From: Anaerolineae bacterium
GTDB lineage: Bacteria > Chloroflexota > Anaerolineae > JAADDB01
Assembly: GCA_015489285.1 (NCBI GenBank)
Contig: WGAA01000024.1
Span: 1 to 6,880, forward strand
Direction of reading: 5' to 3'
Length of the DNA stretch: 6,880 nt
In this document: positions 1 through 5,716 of the stretch, piece after piece
How the letters are laid out: each line of letters begins with the position of its first letter
Position numbering within the stretch: the stretch's first letter is position 1
Program-made: the position numbers and the translations under genes
Notes under the pieces: generated by a model
The model's input: the letters and a program-made list of their open reading frames with translations, nothing else
Told to the model about the DNA's origin: nothing
The model's database searches: none

Positions 1-194
1 CCGGTACCACCTGGCAGGAACACCGGATAGACCTCAGCGCCTACCGGGGGCGCCGGATCACCCTGCGCTTCGACGTGCGGACGGACGCGTCGTTACCGAC
101 GGCCTTTTTCCTGGACGACATCGCCCTCGACGTTTGCACCCCTGCGCCCACATCCTCGGTGCACGTGTACCTCCCCTGGATGACGACCCGTTAA
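1..194 (+). CDS. 3' end of a secreted protein with C-terminal beta-sandwich domain and YLP tail (partial)
   Basis: The reading frame is open from position 3 to the TAA at 192-194, giving 63 codons; the start lies outside the window. The visible part reads W-Q-E-H-R-I-D-L-S-A-Y-R-G-R-R, then ITLRFDVRTD, then FFLDDIALDVC. This pattern (aromatic, IDLSAY.G..ITLRF.., FFLDDI.L) is typical of the last strands of jelly-roll/MAM-like domains at the C-terminus of secreted peptidases and surface proteins such as immune inhibitor A-like enzymes. A short Pro/Thr/Ser linker (CTPAPTSS) follows, and the protein ends HVYLPWMTTR. Tails of the form YLPxxxR are, from my recollection of the group, frequent at the end of exported Chloroflexota proteins. 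Any catalytic part lies upstream and cannot be judged. The gene is convergent with the large surface protein at 274-3420, with a terminator between them. Confidence 0.75.
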   Translation, partial: GTTWQEHRIDLSAYRGRRITLRFDVRTDASLPTAFFLDDIALDVCTPAPTSSVHVYLPWMTTR

Positions 195-208
195 AGAGTG
201 CTGACGCG

Positions 209-249
209 ATACGGCCCTCATCGTCTCCACGATGAGGGCCGTATGTTTT
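209..249 (+). terminator. Rho-independent terminator between convergent genes
   Basis: The arms at 209-224 and 229-244 are perfect reverse complements (16 bp, starting ATACGGCCC) with a 4-nt loop, CTCC. On the plus strand the stem is followed by GTTTTA, so it fits termination of the gene ending at 194. On the minus strand it lies about 30 nt after the stop of the surface-protein gene but lacks a T-run there. It may still serve both convergent transcripts. Confidence 0.88.
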
Positions 250-273
250 ACGTTATCGATTCGAGGGTTCGTC

Positions 274-3200
274 TCAGCGCGTGAGATAGCTGATGAAGTA
301 CTTGTGTTTCAGGTCCAGACGCCCCTTCGTCCTGACGACGATGGGGCCTACAGCAGTTCCCTCCGTCGCGGAGACCAGGCGATAGTAGTACGTTCGGCCG
401 GGCTTGACCTGACGGTCGGTGTAGCGGAAGAGCTGGAACCGTCCCTGGTCCCCCACCTTTTGCACAGGATAGGGCGTGAGAAGGGTGTACCCGCGCTCGG
501 GTAGCAAGGAGCGGTAGATGTAGAACCCCTCATCACCGGATGTGCTGGTAGCACGCCATTCGAGAGTGATGTAATTCCACCCCGTATCGCTTTCCACACT
601 GACAACGTGGACCGCGGTCGGCAGCGTGTACCCCACCTTGTGGTCGGTCGACACCTGTCCACAAGTGAGGGTGACGTTGAACTCGCGTGGGGTCGAGTTG
701 CCCATTCCCTCTACCGGTGCCGCTTCTACGTGGTACTGTCCGGGGGGCAGATTGGTGAAGGTGAAGACCCCCTCGTAGTCGCTGAACTCCGTCCACTGGT
801 CACCGAACTGATTCGTCGCGGTCACCGGCACGTTTCCTATGCCCAGCGTCTCGCTGTCCTCTTTGATCCCGTTCCCGTTGCTATCCAGCCAGAGGAGGCC
901 ACCGATGGTTACCGGTTGGGCGTAACCGAAGTCCACATCCAGGTTGGTAATGCCTTCGGGCAACGTGACGCGGACCGGATTGGTCGCGGTCGTCAACACC
1001 ATGCCCGGTACGGTCGTTTCGTCCACGAAGACCCAATACGTGCCTGCATCCAACCCTGCGAACTGGTAGCGGCCGTCGCTGTTCGTGCGGGTTTGAGCAA
1101 TGAGCGTATCGCCGGTCCCCGGGTTGAACACGTTGTTCCCGTCATCCTGGTACAGGAGCACACGGACGTTGGCCAGACCGTTTTCCCCCGGATCCTGGAT
1201 TCGGTTGCCGTTGCAATCGTGCCACACCAGATCGCCGATGAGACCGGTGGAAGAGATGGTCACGCCGGCCTGATCCTGATCTCCGGCCACGGGCTGCCCG
1301 TAAGCCTCTGCCCCGTCGACAATGGCCTGGTTGACGCACTCACCGCTCGTGTCCAGCACCTGGAAGGGAACCCGTACCACGAAGGACTCGCCGGGTTGGA
1401 GATATCGTCCAAAGGAGAGGACCAGGTTCATCCACTCTATGCGTCCGGGACTGCTGTTTTGTTCCGGTGGTGTAGCCGTCTTGGGCAGGTATTGGAGACA
1501 CGTGGTGTCGTAGATGTCCAACAGAGGGATCTTGGTAAGGGCCACGTTCCCAATGTTCTTCACCCGGATCTCGAAGACGACGGTATCACCGGGCTGAGCA
1601 TGCCCGTCCGAGGGAGAGACCAGTTGTTTGGTGACGTCGATGTTCGTGCCGGTGCTGCCGCCAGGCACCTGGAAGCCGAAATCCTCTTCGGCCACGCCAC
1701 CGCTGCTCAGGTTGACCACCCGAGGGTTGGGTGGGGTGTCGAGGGTAGCCCCGACGGGAAGGTCGGCGTCGGTCTCATCCACCTCCACGTAGTAGGTGCC
1801 CGGTGGGAGGTGATGGAAGCAGTAACGTCCCACGCTGGACGTGTGTTGGGCGTTGATGAGATGGTGGGCGTTGTCGTAAAGGCGTACCAGGATGTTCTGC
1901 AGGGGCAGGTCGCCGCTGTTGAAGATGCCGTCCTCGTTGGCGTCGAGGAATACATCCCCACAAATGCGCCCGGCTGCGGGGGTTCCTGTGGGGGTGGGCG
2001 TCGGTGTGGGCGTGACGGCCGAGGAGGGCGCCAGGCCAAAGTGCAAGGAAAGGATCTGGTGGCAGGGCGAGATCAAGGTGGCCCCTTGCGGGTTGTTGCT
2101 CGTTACCGTGTAGCCCGCAGGTGGCACGACGGTAATAGTGTATAGGCCAAGGGGAAGACCACCCACTTGCCACCATCCGTTGGAGTTGGTCGTGACCACA
2201 CGGTTCACCGGTCCGGAGATGCGGACGGTAACGCCGCCGACACCGGGCTCGGTGGGATGCTGATAGGTGCCGTTGCGGTTCAGATCCTGGTATACTTTCC
2301 CGCCCAGCGCGGTGAAGCAGCTGGTAGGGGTTGGGGTCGGCGTTGCCGTGGGAGCGCCGGTGGGAGTGGCCGTAGGTGTGGCCGTAGGGGTAGGCGTGAA
2401 AGTAGGTGTCGGTGTGGGGGTGTCTGTGCCCCCGCTGCTCGAGCCCGAACCCGTGGGCGTGGGAGAGGGTGTGAAAGTGGCCGTCGGAGTGGGAGTGGGG
2501 GTGGCCTGTCGGTTCTTGAAGCGGATGTACGTACAATCGGGCCCCGCGTTGACCGGTGCGTCAAAGCTAGGGGCAGTGACAGGCACCCATCGGGGTTGCA
2601 TCTCTTCCCAGAAGGTATACCAGCCCACAGGCAGGTTGTCGAAGCGGAAGTAGCCGGTGCCGTCGGTGACCCGGGTGTAAACGGGGCCTGTGCCATCTGC
2701 CTTCTGCGCGTGAATGACCCACCCGGGGAGTCCCACGTGGAGGTCGTCGATCTTGTGGCCCTCCACACAACCGTAACGGGTCGTCGTCGTGGGGGTCGGC
2801 GTGGGCGTCCATGTTGGCGTCCACGTGGGCGTGTGTGTGGGAGTGGGAGAGGGCGTTGAGGTTGGGGTGGGTGTAGGAGTCGGGGTCGGGGTAGCCGTAG
2901 GCACGACGACCGTTCCACAGGCCGAATCCTGGGCCCGAGGCACGTCGATGTTCAGCGTGTCCTTGGCCCCGTCCACAACTGCTGTATTGCACGCTTCTCC
3001 CGCGTTTTCCAGCACCAGGAAGGTCACGTCGACGGTGACCGTTTCCCCAGGGCTCACGTTCCCCCGATAAAGGGTCAAATCGTTCCAGTGGAGGGAATTA
3101 CTTCCCTGGCTGTTGGGCGTATAGGTAGCCGACTGGTATTGAAGTCGGGTGTTGTCGAAGGTGTCGTCCAGGGGCAAGATATCGATGGTGGTTGCCCCGG

Positions 3201-3420
3201 TGTTACGGATGGTAATGCGGAAGACGGCCGTGTGTCCGGGCGTCAAGGGTTCCGCGGTAAGCAATGTTTTATTCACTTCGATGGACACGGCCTCAGGCGC
3301 AGCCAAGGATGATGCTGCGTGAACCCACCCATGCCCTACAGTTAGGGTCAGCAGCAACAAGAGGGCGATGCTTAGTGTCCAAAGGAGTTTTCCATGGGTG
3401 CGCACGTTTTGCCTGTACAT
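274..3420 (-). CDS. Large secreted multidomain surface protein (DUF11, SdrD/prealbumin-like and Fn3-like domains)
   Basis: This 1048-aa exported protein has no recognisable enzymatic domain and is probably a structural or adhesive cell-surface component. Residues 1-35 form a signal peptide (basic start, KLLWTLSIALLLLLTLTVGH core, VHA/A cleavage). DUF11-like beta-sandwiches occupy about 45-165 and 592-722. Five prealbumin/SdrD-B/CNA-B-like domains lie at about 215-304, 368-463, 485-583, 727-833 and 838-932; the last four carry Ca-loop-like motifs (DLNRNG, DANEDG, DCNGNR, DSNGNG). Thr-Pro linkers are at 174-213, 306-366 and 468-482. An Fn3-like domain at about 936-1030 (GFYIYR, YYYRL) leads to the terminal HKYFISYLTR. 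No LPxTG sortase motif or C-terminal membrane helix is visible. Twelve cysteines mostly fall two per domain, which fits extracytoplasmic disulfides. The start is ATG at 3418-3420, preceded by GAGGAG (3429-3434) at 8-nt spacing. Domain assignments are from pattern recognition; ligand and function are unknown. Confidence 0.93.
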   Translation of the reverse strand: MYRQNVRTHGKLLWTLSIALLLLLTLTVGHGWVHAASSLAAPEAVSIEVNKTLLTAEPLTPGHTAVFRITIRNTGATTIDILPLDDTFDNTRLQYQSATYTPNSQGSNSLHWNDLTLYRGNVSPGETVTVDVTFLVLENAGEACNTAVVDGAKDTLNIDVPRAQDSACGTVVVPTATPTPTPTPTPTSTPSPTPTHTPTWTPTWTPTPTPTTTTRYGCVEGHKIDDLHVGLPGWVIHAQKADGTGPVYTRVTDGTGYFRFDNLPVGWYTFWEEMQPRWVPVTAPSFDAPVNAGPDCTYIRFKNRQATPTPTPTATFTPSPTPTGSGSSSGGTDTPTPTPTFTPTPTATPTATPTGAPTATPTPTPTSCFTALGGKVYQDLNRNGTYQHPTEPGVGGVTVRISGPVNRVVTTNSNGWWQVGGLPLGLYTITVVPPAGYTVTSNNPQGATLISPCHQILSLHFGLAPSSAVTPTPTPTPTGTPAAGRICGDVFLDANEDGIFNSGDLPLQNILVRLYDNAHHLINAQHTSSVGRYCFHHLPPGTYYVEVDETDADLPVGATLDTPPNPRVVNLSSGGVAEEDFGFQVPGGSTGTNIDVTKQLVSPSDGHAQPGDTVVFEIRVKNIGNVALTKIPLLDIYDTTCLQYLPKTATPPEQNSSPGRIEWMNLVLSFGRYLQPGESFVVRVPFQVLDTSGECVNQAIVDGAEAYGQPVAGDQDQAGVTISSTGLIGDLVWHDCNGNRIQDPGENGLANVRVLLYQDDGNNVFNPGTGDTLIAQTRTNSDGRYQFAGLDAGTYWVFVDETTVPGMVLTTATNPVRVTLPEGITNLDVDFGYAQPVTIGGLLWLDSNGNGIKEDSETLGIGNVPVTATNQFGDQWTEFSDYEGVFTFTNLPPGQYHVEAAPVEGMGNSTPREFNVTLTCGQVSTDHKVGYTLPTAVHVVSVESDTGWNYITLEWRATSTSGDEGFYIYRSLLPERGYTLLTPYPVQKVGDQGRFQLFRYTDRQVKPGRTYYYRLVSATEGTAVGPIVVRTKGRLDLKHKYFISYLTR
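1975..2019 (-). repeat. Short Thr-Pro linker repeat in the surface-protein gene
   Basis: This encodes residues 468-482 (VTPTPTPTPTGTPAA), a flexible Thr-Pro spacer between the second and third SdrD-like domains. The plus strand is G/T-rich and imperfectly hexameric (GGGTGG/GCGTCG-type units). It is the shortest of three such tracts in this gene. Confidence 0.8.
2323..2505 (-). repeat. Long Thr-Pro linker repeat with central Gly/Ser insert
   Basis: This encodes residues 306-366 of the surface protein: alternating Thr-Pro with Ala and Phe interruptions (for example TPTPTATFTPSP) and a Gly/Ser-rich middle (GSGSSSGG, about residues 324-331). It separates the first and second prealbumin-like domains. 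Such stretches are usually extended, flexible and often O-glycosylated in surface proteins; glycosylation here is inference. Confidence 0.85.
2782..2901 (-). repeat. Thr-Pro linker repeat with HTPTWTPTW variant
   Basis: This encodes residues 174-213, separating the first DUF11-like domain from the first prealbumin-like domain. The unit is mostly TP, with a HTPTWTPTW variation in the middle and four Thr at the end. On the plus strand it is a G/T-rich array of GTGGGC/GTTGGC-like hexamers, so it is a candidate for slippage-driven length variation. Confidence 0.85.
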
Positions 3421-3428
3421 GAGTTTTT

Positions 3429-3434
3429 CTCCTC
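3429..3434 (-). promoter_or_regulatory. Ribosome binding site of the surface-protein gene
   Basis: On the minus strand GAGGAG sits 8 nt before the ATG at 3418-3420. This is the strongest purine-rich match near any candidate start, and it agrees with the signal peptide beginning right at that ATG. Confidence 0.8.
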
Positions 3435-3451
3435 ACTCTCAAGGGTCCGCG

Positions 3452-3506
3452 ACTATGTGTTTCCTCTTGGGGCCATACCGGTTGATCCCCGTACAACGAA
3501 CATAGT
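3452..3506 (-). promoter_or_regulatory. Potential structured 5' leader of the surface-protein mRNA
   Basis: Read on the minus strand, ACTATGT (3500-3506) is complementary to ACATAGT (3452-3458), enclosing 41 nt. Nested inside, GGGG (3487-3490) can pair with CCCC (3469-3472), with a central ACCGGT. The structure would lie in the roughly 100-nt untranslated leader between the predicted start of transcription and the RBS. I do not recognise it as a known riboswitch class (a GEMM/c-di-GMP consensus was considered and does not fit). Seven plus four base pairs can arise by chance, so this is a weak call. Confidence 0.3.
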
Positions 3507-3527
3507 GTGCGTTTTTCGCTTGCTACC

Positions 3528-3536
3528 AGTATATCA
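3528..3536 (-). promoter_or_regulatory. Extended -10 promoter of the surface-protein gene
   Basis: On the minus strand the sequence reads TGATATACT: a TATACT -10 hexamer (3528-3533) with the TGn extension. No good -35 hexamer is present at 16-18 bp, as expected for extended -10 promoters. A TTGTCA lies 23 bp upstream, too far to serve as a normal -35. The predicted start of transcription is near 3521, leaving a leader of about 100 nt. This implies the gene can be transcribed independently of the kinase gene upstream. Confidence 0.55.
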
Positions 3537-3555
3537 GAAAACCCCCTAAACGAAC

Positions 3556-3573
3556 CTGACAAAATCCTGTCAG
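3556..3573. promoter_or_regulatory. Dyad CTGACA-N6-TGTCAG upstream of the surface-protein promoter (candidate operator)
   Basis: A perfect 6-bp inverted repeat with a 6-bp spacer (CTGACA AAATCC TGTCAG on the plus strand) lies about 20-40 bp upstream of the predicted -10, in the -35/UP region. The halves also form imperfect direct repeats (CCTGACA, CCTGTCA) 11 bp apart, one helical turn. On the plus strand it is followed by TTTT, but no plus-strand transcript is expected there; on the minus strand no T-run follows. An operator is therefore more plausible than a terminator for the kinase gene. The cognate regulator is unknown. Confidence 0.4.
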
Positions 3574-3616
3574 TTTTCCCCCTTCGGAGAAATAGACGGC
3601 CGTGTCGGTGGTTTTG

Positions 3617-5242
3617 TTATTGGTGAGTAGAGGACGTCTCGGAAACCCATTGCGTCGGCTCCTCCTGCACGGGTTGGGGAATGTACACGCTGAAACGGGC
3701 GCCGCCGAGGGGGCTTTCTTCCACCCGTAAAAGGGCGTGATGCGCGTGGGCGAGGGTACGGGCCAAGGCCAGGCCAATGCCCAGCCCCTCGTGGTGTCGG
3801 GTCTCCACCTCCTCGATCTGGTAGAACTCCTGGAAGATGCGCTCCCTTTCGCCGGGGGGAATGCCCGGCCCCGAATCGTCCACGTGGATGACAAAGTCGT
3901 TTCTCACCCGTTCGGCGGAGACGCGAACACGCCCTCCTTCAGGGGTGAACTTCAGGGCGTTGCGGAGGAGGTGGTGCAAGATGGCCGCAACGTGTTCCGG
4001 GTCGAAAAGGGCGTAAGCGGCTTCGGGCGCGATGTGACTTTCCAGGGTGATCCCCTTGGCTTCCGCTTGAGGTCGGTATTCTTCCAGGAGGTGGGCGAGC
4101 CACCGGGAGGTGTCGACACGTTGGGGGGTGGGCGCACGTTCCAGCGCGTGCAGGGTCGAAAGCTCGAAGAGGTCTCGGGCCAGGCTCTCGAGTTTCTGCA
4201 CACTCCGCAGGATGGGGGGGAGGTACGCGTCGAGTTCGGGCAACCCGAGTTCCTGCAGAAGCTCCATGTATCCCTTTATGACGGAAACAGGGGTGCGCAA
4301 TTCATGGGCGGCGATGTCGATGATCTGCGTTCGCAGGCGGTCCAGGTGCTGTAACTGGTGGTAGGCTTCCTGAATTTGGGAGAAGAGGCGTGCGTTTTGA
4401 ATGGCCGCGGCAGCCTGGGTTGCCAGGATGGTGATGAATTCCACGTCCCCTTCGATAAAGGGGGTTTTCCCCGGGCGTTTCGTCAGGTTGAGAACCCCCA
4501 CGAGGGTGCCCTGGTGCAACATGGGGACGCTGATGGAGGAGTAGGCGTTCCGGCCCCGCAGCCAGGGGAGGGCAAAAGGTGGGATATCCCCTTCGGTGAG
4601 GATGAGGGGGCGCTGGTGTTCCGCAACCCAGCCGGCAATGCCCTCGCCCACCTTCTGCCGGTGATGTTCGACCACATCCCGCGGCAAGCCGACGGCGGCC
4701 CCAATGTACAGGGTCTGGGAACCTTCGTCCAGGAGCATAATGGACCCCCGGTCCGCTCCCGTCTCTTGGATGGCCGTTTCGAGGATGCTCTGCAACAGGT
4801 CCGAAAGGTTGGTCAAATCGGTGAAGGCCTGGGCAATGCGGTAGAGGGGGATCATGGCTTGGACTCGCAGCCGTCGCTGCAAGTGGGCGCGCTTTCTCAG
4901 GCATGTGTTTAGGCGTTCTACGGCATTTTCGGGGGGCTCCGTAACGTGCCAGAGGATACTGTGTCCTTTTGCCGTGAGGGGAAAGGCCGTGCGAATGTGC
5001 TCATCGTCGATGAGGAGCAGAAGGATGAAGTCCTGGTCCGCGCAGCGTTTTTCCAGAGTTTCCAGGGCGCCGATGACGTCCTGATGTGCTGTGGTCAAGT
5101 CGGCCAAAACAACGGAAGGACAGGGAGCACCTTCCTGAGAAGGCATACATTCCTCTAGTGTGAACCCTGCTTTTTCCAGCGCGGGGGCCAGGGATGAATA
5201 GGCTTGACCGGTGGGTGGTATAACCCGAATCGTTGGTTTCAT
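3617..5242 (-). CDS. Soluble sensor histidine kinase (degenerate receiver, GAF, HisKA, HATPase_c)
   Basis: This is a 541-aa kinase with no membrane helices, so it is probably a cytoplasmic sensor. Residues 1-115 resemble a receiver fold but lack the acidic pair in strand 1 and the conserved Lys near 101; D48 sits at the phosphoacceptor position, so it is probably a pseudo-receiver. A GAF domain spans about 135-287 (GSIMLLDE, VGEGIAGWV, VPMLHQGTLVGVLNL). HisKA follows with the H box AAHELRTP and phosphoacceptor H313. The ATPase has an N box (HHLLRNALKF, N428), G1 (DDSGPG, D456), F (IFQEF) and G2 (GLGIGLALA), all intact. I chose the ATG at 5240-5242, which has GGAGG at 5254-5258. An in-frame TTG at 5279-5281 would add 13 residues but falls directly on the predicted transcription start. 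No response regulator is fused; the nearest one is the stand-alone receiver at 6246-6659. The GAF ligand is unknown. Confidence 0.93.
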   Translation of the reverse strand: MKPTIRVIPPTGQAYSSLAPALEKAGFTLEECMPSQEGAPCPSVVLADLTTAHQDVIGALETLEKRCADQDFILLLLIDDEHIRTAFPLTAKGHSILWHVTEPPENAVERLNTCLRKRAHLQRRLRVQAMIPLYRIAQAFTDLTNLSDLLQSILETAIQETGADRGSIMLLDEGSQTLYIGAAVGLPRDVVEHHRQKVGEGIAGWVAEHQRPLILTEGDIPPFALPWLRGRNAYSSISVPMLHQGTLVGVLNLTKRPGKTPFIEGDVEFITILATQAAAAIQNARLFSQIQEAYHQLQHLDRLRTQIIDIAAHELRTPVSVIKGYMELLQELGLPELDAYLPPILRSVQKLESLARDLFELSTLHALERAPTPQRVDTSRWLAHLLEEYRPQAEAKGITLESHIAPEAAYALFDPEHVAAILHHLLRNALKFTPEGGRVRVSAERVRNDFVIHVDDSGPGIPPGERERIFQEFYQIEEVETRHHEGLGIGLALARTLAHAHHALLRVEESPLGGARFSVYIPQPVQEEPTQWVSETSSTHQ

Positions 5243-5253
5243 GCTGTATGTTG

Positions 5254-5258
5254 CCTCC
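5254..5258 (-). promoter_or_regulatory. Ribosome binding site that decides the kinase start
   Basis: GGAGG on the minus strand lies 11 nt upstream of the ATG at 5240-5242. The alternative TTG at 5279-5281 has no Shine-Dalgarno sequence, only the TATAAT promoter box immediately before it. This favours the shorter 541-aa product. Confidence 0.65.
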
Positions 5259-5286
5259 ACGTTGCCGACGATGATGTTCAATGGGG

Positions 5287-5316
5287 ATTATACCACCCGT
5301 TCTAAACCGTTGGAAA
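5287..5316 (-). promoter_or_regulatory. Sigma-70-type promoter of the histidine kinase gene
   Basis: On the minus strand a perfect TATAAT (5287-5292) is preceded, with an 18-bp spacer, by TTTCCA (5311-5316; four of six matches to TTGACA). Transcription would start near 5280, giving a leader of about 38 nt that contains the GGAGG. Confidence 0.65.
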
Positions 5317-5337
5317 GTTCCGATTTTAAGGTCTGAA

Positions 5338-5372
5338 AATATACAAATGCCCGGGGTGAACCCGGGCATTTG
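5338..5372 (-). terminator. Rho-independent terminator after the serine tRNA pair
   Basis: The arms CAAATGCCCGGG (5344-5355) and CCCGGGCATTTG (5361-5372) form a perfect 12-bp stem with a 5-nt loop. On the minus strand it is followed by TATATTTT. It begins 4 nt after the encoded CCA of tRNA-Ser(GGA) and ends before the kinase promoter, so it insulates the two transcription units. Confidence 0.85.
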
Positions 5373-5375
5373 TGA

Positions 5376-5466
5376 TGGCGGAGGGGGTGGGATTTGAACC
5401 CACGGGGGCGGAACGCCCCACGCGCTCTCCAGGCGCGCGCACTCGGCCGGACTATGCGACCCCTCC
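5376..5466 (-). tRNA. tRNA-Ser(GGA)
   Basis: This class II tRNA is 88 nt plus an encoded CCA (5376-5378). The acceptor stem is GGAGGGG/CCCCTCC with discriminator G. The anticodon arm is CGCGC-CTGGAGA-GCGCG, with anticodon GGA at 5428-5430, reading UCC and UCU. A long variable arm pairs GGGGC with GCCCC, and the T arm is GTGGG-TTCAAAT-CCCAC. It differs from the neighbouring tRNA-Ser(CGA) at only nine positions by my hand alignment, almost all in the anticodon and variable arms. Both were probably made from one transcript ending at the hairpin at 5344-5372. Confidence 0.96.
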
Positions 5467-5523
5467 TCGAGCGTTATGCGTGTTCAGGTACCGTGTGTCG
5501 ATGACAGATAAGGTATGGCTGTG

Positions 5524-5614
5524 TGGCGGAGGGGGTGGGATTTGAACCCACGGGGGCACAAGGCCCCAGGCGATTTCGAGTCGCCCGCACTCGGCCGGAC
5601 TATGCGACCCCTCC
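5524..5614 (-). tRNA. tRNA-Ser(CGA)
   Basis: This class II tRNA is 88 nt plus an encoded CCA (5524-5526). The anticodon arm is GGCGA-CTCGAAA-TCGCC, with anticodon CGA at 5576-5578, reading UCG. The variable arm pairs GGGGC with GCCCC; the acceptor, D and T arms are identical to those of tRNA-Ser(GGA). The two genes are separated by 57 nt in which I see no gene. The upstream promoter at 5631-5658 has its predicted start about 10 nt before the mature 5' end. Confidence 0.96.
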
Positions 5615-5630
5615 GCGGTGACCGTTTCCA

Positions 5631-5658
5631 ATTATATTCATACGTCACGAGAAGGCAA
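5631..5658 (-). promoter_or_regulatory. Promoter of the serine tRNA pair
   Basis: On the minus strand TTGCCT (5653-5658), a 16-bp spacer and TATAAT (5631-5636) form a good sigma-70-type promoter. Its predicted start near 5624 lies just upstream of tRNA-Ser(CGA). I see no competing strong promoter in the 57-nt spacer between the tRNAs. Confidence 0.7.
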
Positions 5659-5662
5659 ACGC

Positions 5663-5686
5663 GGATTGGGAATTGGAACCCAAACC
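5663..5686. repeat. Small imperfect inverted repeat between the membrane-protein gene and the tRNA promoter
   Basis: GGATTGGG (5663-5670) and CCCAAACC (5679-5686) pair except for one A:A mismatch around an 8-nt loop. On the minus strand it lies about 30 nt after the stop of the membrane-protein gene and just upstream of the tRNA -35. It could be a weak terminator or a regulatory site; the absence of a T-run makes termination uncertain. Confidence 0.35.
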
Positions 5687-5716
5687 GGGAAGTTTACGAG
5701 GGTGGCGACGTCTTCC

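Noticed and set aside
607..2145. Long plus-strand open frame (512 codons) opposite the surface-protein gene
   Set aside because: It is antisense to a protein with a signal peptide, recognisable domains and an RBS. Its own translation shows no domain, and its length follows from GC-rich, biased codons on the other strand.
2323..2901. CRISPR-like or satellite array
   Set aside because: The repeats are short, imperfect, in frame and encode Thr-Pro linkers; there are no spacers of constant length.
3421..3527. c-di-GMP (GEMM) riboswitch in the surface-protein leader
   Set aside because: The conserved core of that class as I remember it is absent; only generic stem pairing is seen.
3556..3580. 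Rho-independent terminator for the kinase gene
   Set aside because: On the minus strand the 6-bp stem is weak and not followed by a T-run; the TTTT lies on the plus-strand side, where no transcript is expected.
3737..4354. Plus-strand open frame (205 codons) opposite the kinase
   Set aside because: The opposite frame carries intact H, N, G1, F and G2 boxes; the plus-strand frame has no domain or RBS.
5376..5614. tRNA 3' ends as attachment sites of an integrative element
   Set aside because: The repeated 3' ends are explained by the two paralogous tRNAs, and no integrase, excisionase or other mobile gene is present nearby.
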